Below, one piece after another: positions 1-10,900 of a stretch of DNA of 23,811 nt (the first letter of the stretch is position 1; the number at the start of each line of letters is the position of its first letter). Origin of the DNA: Rodentolepis nana (taxonomy: Eukaryota > Platyhelminthes > Cestoda > Cyclophyllidea > Hymenolepididae). Both the position numbers and the translations under genes were made by a program. The notes under the pieces were generated by a model. The model made no database searches. It saw only the letters and a program-made list of their open reading frames with translations, and was not told where the DNA came from. The DNA lies in assembly GCA_900617975.1 (NCBI GenBank), contig UZAE01000420.1, positions 1 through 23,811 of the forward strand, given 5' to 3'.

Positions 1-196
1 TTCACAGTACTCATCTCACCTTTTTATCTATCTTTGTGTCTATTCATTTTTTTACATCTGCGAATCACTACTCTATTCCCCACCCCCATCCCGTTGACTT
101 TTGGGATTTTGATGTTCCTCCCCTCTGTGAAGCCTGAAATCAACAAAAGGGCTAATTATAAATATCATTAAACCTGCCATTCGATATAAATAAATA
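1..196 (+). repeat. SINE-like dispersed repeat, copy 1 (5' part outside window)
   Basis: Matches the last two thirds of the complete copy at 308-636. Shared blocks run in the same order: 'cacagtactcatct', 'atctttgtgt', 'ttacatctg', 'tgttcctc' against 'ctctrtgaagcc', 'ggctaa' and finally 'cctgccatt'. It ends in the AT-rich tail 'gatataaataaat'. The first 120 or so bases of the element lie left of the window, so its upstream target-site duplication cannot be seen. It is only about 110 bp from copy 2 and in the same orientation. Confidence 0.85.
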
Positions 197-296
197 TTGC
201 TAATTTCTTGGCTTCAAGCACTATAATTTGTTCATTGTTAGCCATTAAAACAGCTCAAATTTCATTCGTTTTGATTTCTAGCAAATGATTCAAACT

Positions 297-307
297 AGTT
301 CACAGCG
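297..307. repeat. Target-site duplication, left (copy 2)
   Basis: AGTTCACAGCG, repeated without mismatch at 637-647 immediately after the element's AT-rich tail. The bases just outside each copy differ (t296 against a636, g308 against a648), so the duplication is exactly 11 bp. Confidence 0.85.
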
Positions 308-636
308 GTATGGGGTGCGCAATAGACTTACCTCCACGTGGTGCACCCTGGGCAACGTATACTCATACGGCAAAAAAGTCTATTAACCGGCAGCTGACTT
401 CTGACTTCAACCTACCATGACCCGACTGCTTGTCATATTCGACCCCTTTCACAGTACTCATCTTACCTTTTTCTCTATCTTTGTGTTTGTCTGCCTCTTT
501 TACATCTGTGAATCGCTCTTTTGTTCCCCACCCCTCGACTTTCTTCTACTTTGATTAACTTTCCCTCTATGAAGCCCGAAGTCAGCTAAATGGCTAATGA
601 TAGCTATCAAAACGCCTGCCATTTGAAATAAATAAA
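308..636 (+). repeat. SINE-like dispersed repeat, copy 2 (complete, 11 bp target-site duplication)
   Basis: Full-length copy of about 329 bp. It begins 'gtatggggtgcg', contains the conserved core 'acttacctccacgtggtgca', and ends in the tail 'gaaataaataaaa'. It is flanked by a perfect 11 bp direct repeat AGTTCACAGCG at 297-307 and 637-647, which fixes both ends. There are no terminal inverted repeats and no reverse transcriptase. The 9-11 bp duplications and A/T-rich 3' tail are what target-primed reverse transcription leaves, so a non-autonomous SINE-like retroelement is inferred. I could not find a clean tRNA box A/box B pair in this family. The minus strand holds a short open frame, which I do not call a gene. 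Confidence 0.85.
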
Positions 637-647
637 AGTTCACAGCG
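637..647. repeat. Target-site duplication, right (copy 2)
   Basis: Second copy of AGTTCACAGCG, directly after the tail 'aataaaa' of the repeat at 308-636. It pairs with 297-307. Confidence 0.85.
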
Positions 648-3600
648 AAATATACCTTTCCACACTTCATGAGTTCACCTTTACACAAACTGCTCTGAAG
701 AGGTTTCCTGTTCTCTCAGTTTCCTTCACTTATTTCTCCTACTGGTTTGCCCAATACACAACTGGTCCACTTCAGACTTATTCACTTGATTTAAAGAGGC
801 TATTTTATCTCGTTAGGCTTTATGATTATCGGATAAAAGTATATATATATAAAAGTTTCGCATATTCAATTTATATTAACTCCACATAGAGATTCATTGA
901 AAAAATTGAGCCATTTTTTACAATGACCTCGTGTTTCCATTGGAGTTTTAATAAAGCTCCATTATTTTTTAGGATTTTACAGCATCAGTTATATAACGAC
1001 TGGTCTATAAAAGCCAACTTTTCAATGAAGGTACAACAAGTCCCGGTATTTGAGTTTCAATTCCTCATTTCCCCTGATGCGTCTATTTCCGTGTTACTTA
1101 GGTTTTAGTAGCAAGCTTATGTATATATAAAACCATCCTGATGATTCAATTCCAGTAAGCGCGTATCAAAATTTTTTAGTTAAGTTAAACAAACAGAAAT
1201 TCACTAAGTGAAACTATAACCAAGTTATAATTTAAGTTGTGTTTCACTATTCGCCGAAATGCCTAGCCTGCAAAATAGTAGAAAATCTTTCATAACGGGA
1301 ATAACTGCAAAGGAGAAATCGTGAAATGAAAGCAGAAATCAAATATATAAGGAACAAATGCAAATCTTTTGACTATAACTAAATTCATCTTACGCAACAC
1401 AAAATTTGATTACATGCATGTGTTATCTTTTAGTTGCAAATTTGGAAATCCACAAAATTAAAAGTTAGATTTAATTTGTCTTTAGCCCTAATAACAGACA
1501 CTTTCAAAATATAGAATAAGGAATTGTTAAAATGGAACTTAAATGTCAAGTTAACATTTGTGCGAATTTTAAAGGATTTTTAAAGTTAAAATAAGTTAAG
1601 GTTTTGGAGGCGTTAATAGTCTTCCTAGACCCTAGAAATAGCAGGCTGTTGTGTATGAGAAAGACACTCAACACATTTTCCACCACAATATCTATTTTAA
1701 GTAATACCTTGTATTTTCCTAACAATTCTTTTGATTAAGTGGCCTAAAGTTTACTCACAGTGGTGACCTTTGATTTTGGCTAACCTAGATATTACTTCGG
1801 GTCATATTTGTATGACATTAATTAATATAATCCAGTGTTGCACAAATTGTGCTAAATTTATTAATTTTCAACTGCGCCCCCACACAATTCCGACTATTCA
1901 CCTGCGGATTTGACTTATTGGCATGCTCTCCCCTTTCCACTATCCATTCCTTTCCCAATCCGCTCTCATTCACATGTGAACTTCCAATATGGTTCAAATT
2001 CACATCAACCCTCTTTCTTCTAATTTTTAGACAAGTTATTTGCAATCCAACTTACGATTTCTTATACATAGCTGCAAAATGGTTTCGAAAGGTGGACATA
2101 ATTAGCATAGTATCGACCATCTATTTAATTCCCAGAAGTAGCACTAATTCCAATTAAACCTAATCGTATTATCATACCTGATTGAACTACCAACAACCCT
2201 TTAATCTGAATAACTTAAGGGATATAATAACTTCTCACAATGATTGGACGCTCGCAAAGGAGGGAGATGCAACGAGGGAATGGGAAGTAAGTGGAGTAGT
2301 ACATGCTTTATACTTTCAATCAATACGAACATCGGGTCAAGGTAATCTTAAGTTACAATTAAATTTTTCAAAGGTAGAGGTCACCACGTTGAGCGTATTA
2401 TAGCTTCTTAGTAGATTAGGATCCCATCAGCTTACCAGAAATTGAGGTGAGTAAGACCCTGAAAGCGTATTAAAATCTTATTGTTATACTAAATGTACGT
2501 ACATGCGTTCATCAACTCAAAGTAGTACCAAAAGAAGTTGAAGTATTGTCTTGATTAATTTAAATCACATATTTATAATCAAATAACATTCTAAGCTAAT
2601 CAAATCAAATTCTTTACAGTAAAAGTGTCAACTAGCACTTTCAGCACTGAATAAGTAACATCTCGACTTTTTCAAGATCCTTTGAATTTCCTTCTACTTG
2701 CACCTAATTTCACTTGTTCTCCTGTTATCGAAAATTAAGAATTTTAAAATTTCAAAAGTGGGGGAGGGGAGAAAACGCATGGGGATTCTATTTAAAAAAT
2801 TCCATAAACATTTGTAGGCATTCATTGAATAGCTCAAAATTCAGTAGCGAATCTCGCGGTCTCATTGTGAAAGGTATTAGCAACCTGGGCATACACACTC
2901 ATTGGCCTGTTCAGTCACCATAAGCATTGCACGCGTAATGACTCATCTGAGCCCTAATCGTTGATTTCTCTTCTACGGACAAATAACCGCCTTATCGAAT
3001 TTCATTTCGCCTGTGTCAAACAAGTCGGGTTTTCCCCACGCGGTTTGACGATCTTCCAATCATTTTTCCGCTCTTTTCTCTTTCTTTCCTAATTTCGGGT
3101 AGTCTCGCTTAGACTCTTCTTATCTCACTCTGAAAGGGCTAGGGAATTGTGTTGCCCTCAGGAAGTTCATCTGTTCTATGAGGACTAAGATGGTAAAATT
3201 TTGGTTGGCCTACTGCATTAACTACTTCATACATCAATTAAAAAATATGCTTTAATTCAAACTTGACCGAGATAAGTAAATGATTTATTCTTGCGAAATT
3301 GCATTAACGCAGAATCGCTCAATCAATTACTTAGTGGCGCATAAACCAGCAGACAGACAACTTTCTTCATCGTTAACAAGAGGATTCACTGTCTAGTATA
3401 TATGGTCTATTCACCTTGTCAAATACCATTTCAGGTGATTGACGATGCTAGGAGGAGATTTAATGTAATTAAATAGAAAATTATTTTATCCAGAACAGAG
3501 GTGGAAAAGACATTCTTTCATCGAAATTTTCAGATAGGTTGTAATTGGTGAGGAATCACGTAGCTTAAGATAATAAAGGTGGAAGTCAAAAGACAATTCA

Positions 3601-6600
3601 CTTCAATTAAATTTTTCACTTCTCGTATTTCATTTAGATATATCCTTGTATATAAACTTTTAATTATTGAATTTGATCTCTTAGTTTTCAGTTCATTAAC
3701 CTGTCGTTCGATCTAAATGATTATTTTTACTTCCTGGATATACATGTCTGTTCTAATAACCATTCAGATAACGATGCCAAGGTATTCTGATTGCCATATC
3801 TCTGAATGGATACAAGTTAACCTTTGTTTTCAATTAATAGATTTCAATTAATATAGGCATCCTGAATTTTTTTAAATGTAAATTCTAGTGGTTTGCTTCC
3901 AACATTTTGGAAGCAGATAAGCTCTAAATACAGGGACAATGGCTTAATCTCTATTAAAGTTTATTATTTGAAAGCCAGCTCATTATTTTACAATTCATTT
4001 TGTTATTTCGCAAATTTGAACCTATCCATTTAACGGTTTCCACAACTTGAATAGGCAAATATACTTCTATTGAATCATTTATCTTCAAAACATTTACATC
4101 GCAAAACTACTATCTATTCTATCGTAATTTCACAATTGTCAGTCAACTCGAATGAAACAAGCGCTAAGTGAAATGCAGCAACTTAAAAAAAAGAGTAGGA
4201 ACGAATAGCATTAAAGTTGGAGAGTTAAACCGAGAAGAATTCCTATACTTATCTTAGCTAACTTCTCATACCTTTGGGAAAATACAAATTAACTAAAGTG
4301 ACTTGACCAACAAGGTCAACAAAACAGTCGCTCATTAGGGGGTTGGTTATGGTGGATATGAATTCACCAAGAAATCAATGGTTCGGATATGGAACTCAAC
4401 CCCTTGAGGATAGAGATATCCAAAAAGCAATTAGAGCCCTAGGGGGAAAGTAGGCAACAAGATACTTATAGAATCCAAACAAAGTGATAACATTCCTCTT
4501 TTGGCTCCATTGAATACTCCTGTTCACTTCTCCCATTTTATTTTCTACTTTGATGCATTGCATTGTGACACTTTTTCCGCTGACATTAGTAATAATGAAA
4601 AAACGATTGTCTTTGACTTTTATTGAATTGTTCGCGCCTAAAGGATAAAACCCCTGCACTGACATTTTTAAACAATAAAGAATGGCATTTTTCCATCGGG
4701 AGGTCCAACAAATGTGGAAAGAATTCTCTTATATGTCCAATGCTTTGAAGTTAGTTACTTTAAAGCGCAGCAGTGCTATCGCTTTAGCAGTTTACGATAT
4801 ATGAAAGACATATAGCTATGTAATGAATCAATAATTTGCTCATGTTTCCCTAGTCTCTAGTAAAAGCATTGTCAATAACAATCTTGAAGTTTAGAATCTG
4901 TGATCCGTTTCCGAATCCGTACCACCCACAGCAGAACCACATAAATAGACAACTTGTTTGCAAAAGTGTAAGCACGCAGACAGATTAAAATACTCTTCGA
5001 ATGATTGAGATATCAGAGGGGGCCAAAACAGTTGTGCCCTGGAGTTTCTGTCATGCTGTGTGGTTAAAATACGTAGCAGAGTTTCTAGGGCATGGATTAA
5101 AAGAATTACTGAACTAGAAACTATCTCCCGATAATTTACAGGCAGGCATTATTCACTTTGCGTTCGCCTGTTCGGTTGAATTCGTATAATTTTACACTGC
5201 AACTTTACACCTACCTCTGATCAGATAAATATCTACTCCTCATCTTAGTCATTGGGAAAAAGAAAGCCAAGAGATGGAGCAAATGGATTAAATGTATTTG
5301 CATGTGCATTTGTTGAATTTACCAGATAACTACTCCTTTTTTCCTTGACATCTACACGATATTCGTTCTGCTCGATTTTCCATGTTTTCTCGTTGTTAAA
5401 GCAAGATTTTGGTCTCAAGTTCAATTTTATTAGAATTTCATGCGATCAACCCCACTTAGCTAGAAAGTGTAGAAAAAAGACAAGTCCATTTGACAAGTCA
5501 GAGCTTAGGGGAACAAACCTCACTAGTGTCCACCCATTGGTGAGAATGACTGACTGTAATAGTTCATTTTCTCAATGCAATTAACTGTTCAAATTTGGAC
5601 TGACTTATAACATAAACGATTCTCCGTTGGATGCCTTGTTGAACAAGGTCGCATCAATTGATGGCGTCATTGGTCTACTCTTCCCACGTCTTGGACAAAG
5701 TAAAAATTCCCGTAATAAGGGATTCAACGATTTTTTCACAATCTTGAGTGACTTACTCCCCCTCCCTTCCCCCCCCCCCATTGTTGCCATTACTAAAACG
5801 CTACGCGATAAATGTACCATCGCAATAATTAAGAATATATTTTGGAATCTGGTATAGGAAAAGCATAACTTATTACCACCGTTCAAAGGGCAGTTTCATG
5901 AGGGTAAAGATGCTTGTGGTTGGCTCTGATTTATCTTACAACCACATTAATTATGTCGGTCATTATCAACACGACGTTTGAATACGATGAGGAATAGGTG
6001 ATAGAAAGACGTATTAGCAAGTTAAACCAGTTGTACTACGGATTTCAGTCACTTTCATCACCTCATTTTCACGTATATCTTCCGATTCTATCACCTCTAT
6101 CCCCCTCCACCTTCCTCTCCCCATATTTCCTAGTCTGATTTCACTAAGGCCTCTTCTATCCTAGATTTAGAGGAGGTATTTCAACACTAATTCAATCAAA
6201 TCTAAGGGTAAATTTATTATTATTTATTTTCATTTATATTTTATTTATTGCATAATACTGGTGAAGGGAATTCTTATTCATATTATGTGAGAAAGGTAGA
6301 AGGCTTTTATCGATTTAATGTGCTTGTACCTAATCATGCTTGTCCGAGTGCTTTATTTGCAGAGGTGCTGAGATGTTTACCTTACATGAGACAGAGATTA
6401 ACCCAAAGTATTCGTTATAAATCGAAATGAATATTTTCAAACTTTAGAAGCTGTGTTTACTGAATTACCAATTAAAGAGTCTCTTCTATTTTGCTTGGCT
6501 ATACAGTTTCCTTATTTCTAATTAAGCAAAATCCATTTATATATGATATAGTTCTACTGCAAGATATTATAATTCGTTCCTTTGTAAGCAAAAGAGTTCA

Positions 6601-6690
6601 AATTTCTTTATCGTATTAAATTGAATGAGGCAATAACTTCATTATACACATGGAATTAACAGAAATCTGTTGGGCGAGTGTCGGAGTCAC
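648..6690. other. AT-rich intergenic stretch with no supportable gene
   Basis: About 6 kb of AT-rich DNA with only short ORFs (about 100 codons or fewer) on both strands. None has recognisable domains or a coherent set of splice sites. Visible features are a short TA microsatellite near 839-851, a C-rich run near 5755-5780, and a CpG-richer segment at about 2925-3130. Introns of an unseen gene or regulatory DNA could be hidden here. Confidence 0.5.
2925..3135. promoter_or_regulatory. CpG-richer segment with an AP-1-type site, possible regulatory element
   Basis: Within AT-rich surroundings this stretch has about 14 CpG dinucleotides by eye, including 'acgcgt' and 'cacgcgg'. It also has a perfect TGACTCA (AP-1 consensus) close to its left end at about 2939-2945. 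It lies about 5 kb beyond the 3' end of RCL1, with no gene visible on either side. The regulatory role is a guess from composition only. Confidence 0.2.
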
Positions 6691-6693
6691 CTT

Positions 6694-6760
6694 GGAGTCG
6701 AAACTAGGGCTTTGTGCCAACAGTTAATTTGAAGCCTACGCCTCTACCTCTAAATCAAGA
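6694..6760 (-). repeat. tRNA-like head of a degenerate SINE (candidate)
   Basis: On the minus strand 'TAGAGGTAGAGGCGTAGG' (about 6736-6753) resembles a pol III box A. 'GTTTCGACTCC' (6704-6694) is a close match to the box B consensus GGTTCGANTCC. The order and spacing are roughly right for a tRNA-derived promoter. I see no cloverleaf good enough for a working tRNA and could not define ends or a target-site duplication. Confidence 0.35.
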
Positions 6761-7254
6761 CCGTCGCTACTACAAGGTCATGCGAACTTCGTAGTGATCA
6801 ACTTCTCAGGGTGAAAGCCGTCTGTGTAGCATCCTTCCGACACACAAAAATTTCTGGTTCCTTTATAACGAGAAAAAAACTTTTGGCAAAATTAAAACCA
6901 CAACATGTTGATTAACAGATGGCTTGGCTTGTATGCAGTCCAAAGGACCCTCCCTAAACTGAAATGGTTTCCGGATGTAACCTCCAGTGCCGAGGATGAT
7001 GTGTCGCCTCCATCGGTATCTATCAAAGAAGGGCTTAGGTTGAATTTCGTTGCTCACGTGGAATTGCTGATGTCTGCAGCAGTTAAGCCCAGAATAACAA
7101 AGATAGTTAATAATAAGCTATGTATGGAGTCAGCATGATACAAGTCCCCACCACCTATTCAGATCTTAACCCTATTAACTATTATGAACGTCAAGAGATG
7201 CTAATCGCAGTATCAGTATTACAAGTCAATCAGTTAATGGGCAGAAAGGCAGTG

Positions 7255-7266
7255 GGTTTCGAGACC
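7255..7266 (-). repeat. Box B-like motif of a possible tRNA-derived repeat
   Basis: Minus strand GGTCTCGAAACC is the box B consensus with one extra base, and it shares 'GGTCTCGA' with the motif at 10551-10562. A box A-like 'TGGGGACTGG' lies about 40 nt upstream on the same strand. Weak evidence, listed because three such motifs occur on the same strand within 4 kb. Confidence 0.2.
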
Positions 7267-7828
7267 CGTCCCAAACAAGCCTTAAAATCAGCTTGCTCCA
7301 GTCCCCAGAGTCAGATTGAAGCAACAACAACAGACGCTGGTGTCAAGTACCTTGAATACGACTTCTTGGTTATAGTGTAATTTTATTGTCTATTGAATTT
7401 ATTTTGAAGCTATTGGTTCCCCAAAGAAACTGTCAGCGTTGCTCCGAACACCTTTCCTCTCATATTCTTTTGCATTTCACTTAGTCTGGCCTAAAATGAG
7501 CAAAATACATTAGTAGGAATAAGTTACTTAGCGCCGAAAACCCCACATCTACACAATTTGAGGTAGCATGCTGCCAAATTGTTAGTCTCGAACCATTGAT
7601 ATCCCTGACTTGTTAACCACAGAAACGGCTTCATCGAATAAGAGAAGCCCATATATGAGCCTTGATACGGTCTTCACACAAGCTATACACAATCTTGTTC
7701 AAACTACACAGGGAGATAAGTGGAACAATGGGCAGGAAGGTAATTTCATACAAATACCCCCGACTGACCATGTCAGATCTGATTAAACACAATGGAATTA
7801 AAATTTCATAATGAAAATGCCAATAAAG

Positions 7829-7834
7829 TTTATT
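7829..7834 (-). terminator. Poly(A) signal AATAAA of RCL1
   Basis: Plus-strand 'tttatt' reads AATAAA on the minus strand, about 67 nt beyond the RCL1 stop codon at 7903-7901, a usual 3' UTR distance. It is the canonical hexamer. Confidence 0.6.
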
Positions 7835-7900
7835 TACACAAAGGTCAATAGTATTCAAATTACAGAAGGGAGGGATCTATAGGTACAATCGACTAGGTGG

Positions 7901-10900
7901 TTATCGAATGGCCATATTGATATTCTTTATCCCTGAGCCGAAACAAGTTGCTATGAGGGGAACTGGTTTTTCCACATCGCCGCCTTCATCCAAGTCAGTG
8001 TTAGAATTCACCAGTGTCTGCATCTCATTGCTCGTTGCTTCTTCTACCGTTGCATCGCCTTCTGTTTGGGGTGCAGATCCATTCGATTTAACCCGATCGG
8101 CGTAAGAGATGTCGAAAGTAACCTTAATAGTAGTAGATTCACTTTTATTACAAATGTAAGAACAGATTCTTGGTAAAAAGTCATGAAACTTAGCAAAAAA
8201 CCCTGAGATAGATAAAGTTGAGAGTAATAAAAATACGATTACAAAAGTTATTCAATTAACGAAATTGTGAGTTCAAAGTAAATTCGAAACAAAAGGACGG
8301 ACAAGGTGATTATTTTGAAGTACACAATTCGATGTGATTTTGACATGCTAGTATGATAATCCCAATAGGGCAATGATCTAATTTGGTCACTTCATTAAAA
8401 AATGAGTTGTGGGATGATTGTGGTGGATAATAGTAACGCAGTGATTGACACTAGCATGGACTTAGATTTCCTTCGATAGATGCAGAAACGAGTTAAAAAC
8501 CACCACCAGTAACCAGATTAATTCACTACCAAAATGAGTAAAACATTGAAAGTGGAATGCGGCTTCTAAACCTTTAACCTTCCAAATAAATACCCTGCTC
8601 GTGGTGCTTGAATACGAATTTATAATATGGATGGACCAAAAACACGCAGTTATCTTTGATATGTTAAGGTCCTGCAAACAGGTTGATTTTATTGAGGGAC
8701 ACATTGATTTTCCACTTGCTGGGAGGTAAAATGAATAGATGTGCCATTGTCGGCAGGTAATCAACCGAGCAAACAGCACTTGACATTGTGGTCAAGAATT
8801 GGGCCAGAAATTAAGAGAAATCATTTATAATTGGAATTGGGAAAATTAACCATTGACATAAATTAAGCAAATAATTGGTTTACTGTTGTTATTCCTCTAT
8901 CCCAAATCCCTCTATGGACCCTATTCGCTAGCCAATCTCTGCTACTTCCTCCCGCTGCAAATGGTAAATATTTTGGGCTTTGCATTAGGTTATGCATAAT
9001 AAGATCTATCAAAACAATGTGGTCCATCACTATTTCATTTATTACCGATGCCATTTGTGCATGCATCTGTAGGCATATTTGCGACTATTTAGCCTGTGAG
9101 TAAACAATAAGCAGAAATGATATGCCAGAAAGAGAGAACAAATTACTAAATAATTAGACTTCTTCAATTAATGTAAGAGCATAATCTCTTCTATATTCTG
9201 GACTTGACTATATCAGTATCGACCCGGAACATAAAAGTGCACTTACAGCCAAAGGATAGTTAGAGTAGATTTTTTCAAAATTAAATATTCCATAGATGAA
9301 GTAAGTGTGCTTTCTTTGAACAAAAAGTAAAGAAATGCACCTAAATAAAGGGGTAAGCCTATAAGGAAACAAGAAAACTTACGCCGAGAGTTTTTTGAAG
9401 AAGACGAAGGGTTTGCACAGTGTGGGGAGTGGGTTCGGAGATTAGAAGTTGGCTCGCATTTCGACCACCCTCAAACGCCATCAGGCTCAAAGCCACTGAC
9501 TGTAGGGACTCGTCCACGCAACCGCCAAGATAAATCTACGCAGTAAAAGAAATATTAGTTACCGTCAAGTGACCCACTAAAATTTGTGAGGGCTTGTTTT
9601 AATACTCTCATACCTGTTTTCAGTATCTTCAATGTCTCAGAGAAGAATCGAATTATCCTTTCATTCAACTCCACAGTATGCTAACACATGTAAAGTGACA
9701 ATTCTAAAGTAGTTTCCTAATAAGAACTCCAAACCTCTGAATGTTCAAAGACGTTTGAAACAGCTGTTCGAGTGCAAAGATGGTGATGGATAAAGAGATA
9801 CACTTTCGGATTGGTGTAGATAAACCGTCAGCAACTCTCTTGCGAAACCCAAGATCAAAAACAATAATGTAGCCCTGGAAAAGTACAAAAAATCTGCAAA
9901 CGCTGACGATTCTCACAGATTTCTCGGATAACTTTCGTGACGAATTTGTTTCCCCCAATTGCAATAGAGCAGAAATTTAACACCTGTTTACTACTAACTC
10001 TGAAATTTCTCCACTTAATATCACTTTTAATGTAGCATATACCAGTATTTCAAGATATTTTTCATTACAGGTGTACGCCTACTGCACGATAATACCATGT
10101 GATTAGGCATTAATGGTGCCATTAATAACTTTTAGGTTAATAATATTTAGCTCTGGAAGTGAAAAATAAAACATTTTTGGCGAAGGAATTTGAGAAATTC
10201 GTGAGGTTACAACAGATTAAACATCTCATAATCGCTCTTTAAGTTGCGTTAAGAGCATTTTCAAACATGAAACTAGTAACATTTGGATGGAATTTAAGAC
10301 AATAGAGAGTATTTGGGGAATTATTGAGTAGAGAAAAATATAAACATCTAGAGCAATAACATCAATCGAAAGCAACGGTTGAACGTAAATGCAGTTGCCA
10401 TTGAATTAAATTAACAAAGCCTGTTTTTAATTTAAGTTGTGCTTTTAGTTGGGTAGAAGAGAAGCCCCGTAGAGTTTCCACAGCTAGAAATTCAGATTCT
10501 GTTACTCCTTTCACTGCGATGGGGTTAGTTAATTAGTTAGTTAACGCATCGAGATCGAGACCCCTAATTCCAGCAGATGAGCAAGGTAACCACTGCGCCA
10601 CCATCACAAACAGAGAATGTCATCTAATTTAGGCTTAAAGTACTTCAAATTGGTAAGATATTCGCGATCGTAAATCTTGACGCCAAGTGGACTTCAAATC
10701 GGTTAAAAAAAGGAAGACCCCAAAAGAGGCCAAATTATGTTAAACAAATTCCTGGTAAAATATCGCGATTGCCCTCTACATCATCAAAATGCCAAAACAT
10801 GTATCAACTGATGATCTTTCAAAACAAATGAACTAGATAAATACAAAATGTGTTAAATTCTTGACCTATTGAAATACCAACAAAAAAATAGACAGTTTAC

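Larger units (their letters stand above)
6660..7380. other. GC-richer patch with overlapping short ORFs, possible decayed repeat
   Basis: Composition rises to roughly 45-50% G+C by eye against about one third around it. On the plus strand two overlapping frames, about 6905-7138 and 7120-7380, stay open. They use different frames, and neither translation matches a family I know. The tRNA-like motifs at 6694-6760 and 7255-7266 fall at or inside this patch. An old, frame-broken mobile element is one explanation; an unrecognised exon is another. No function is assigned. Confidence 0.25.

Noticed and set aside
500..688. Minus-strand ORF of 62 codons
   Set aside because: Lies inside the SINE-like repeat copy and its flank. 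Reported as a repeat feature and a low-interest finding, not as a gene.
1818..2157. Overlapping frames on both strands in 1.8-2.2 kb
   Set aside because: Low-complexity hydrophobic translations in AT-rich DNA with no start context, homology or splice sites.
2182..2403. Plus-strand frame with WTLAKEG... followed by a strong donor-like GAA/GTAAGT at 2287-2294, faintly like a protein N-terminus
   Set aside because: An in-frame stop lies just upstream, there is no ATG, and no AG acceptor lies between the stop and the frame. It cannot be joined to any exon, and the similarity is too short to name.
5605..5886. Overlapping frames on both strands (76 codons plus, 93 codons minus)
   Set aside because: They cross a long C run, have no splice context and no recognisable domain. 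Mirror-image open frames are usual by chance.
8462..8779. Minus-strand ORF of 105 codons inside RCL1 intron 4
   Set aside because: RCL1 exons 4 and 5 join in phase and match the family continuously without it. The translation has no recognisable motif.
10551..10610. Functional tRNA gene
   Set aside because: Box A is perfect, but box B is degenerate and no acceptor stem or full cloverleaf can be folded. Treated as a SINE relic.
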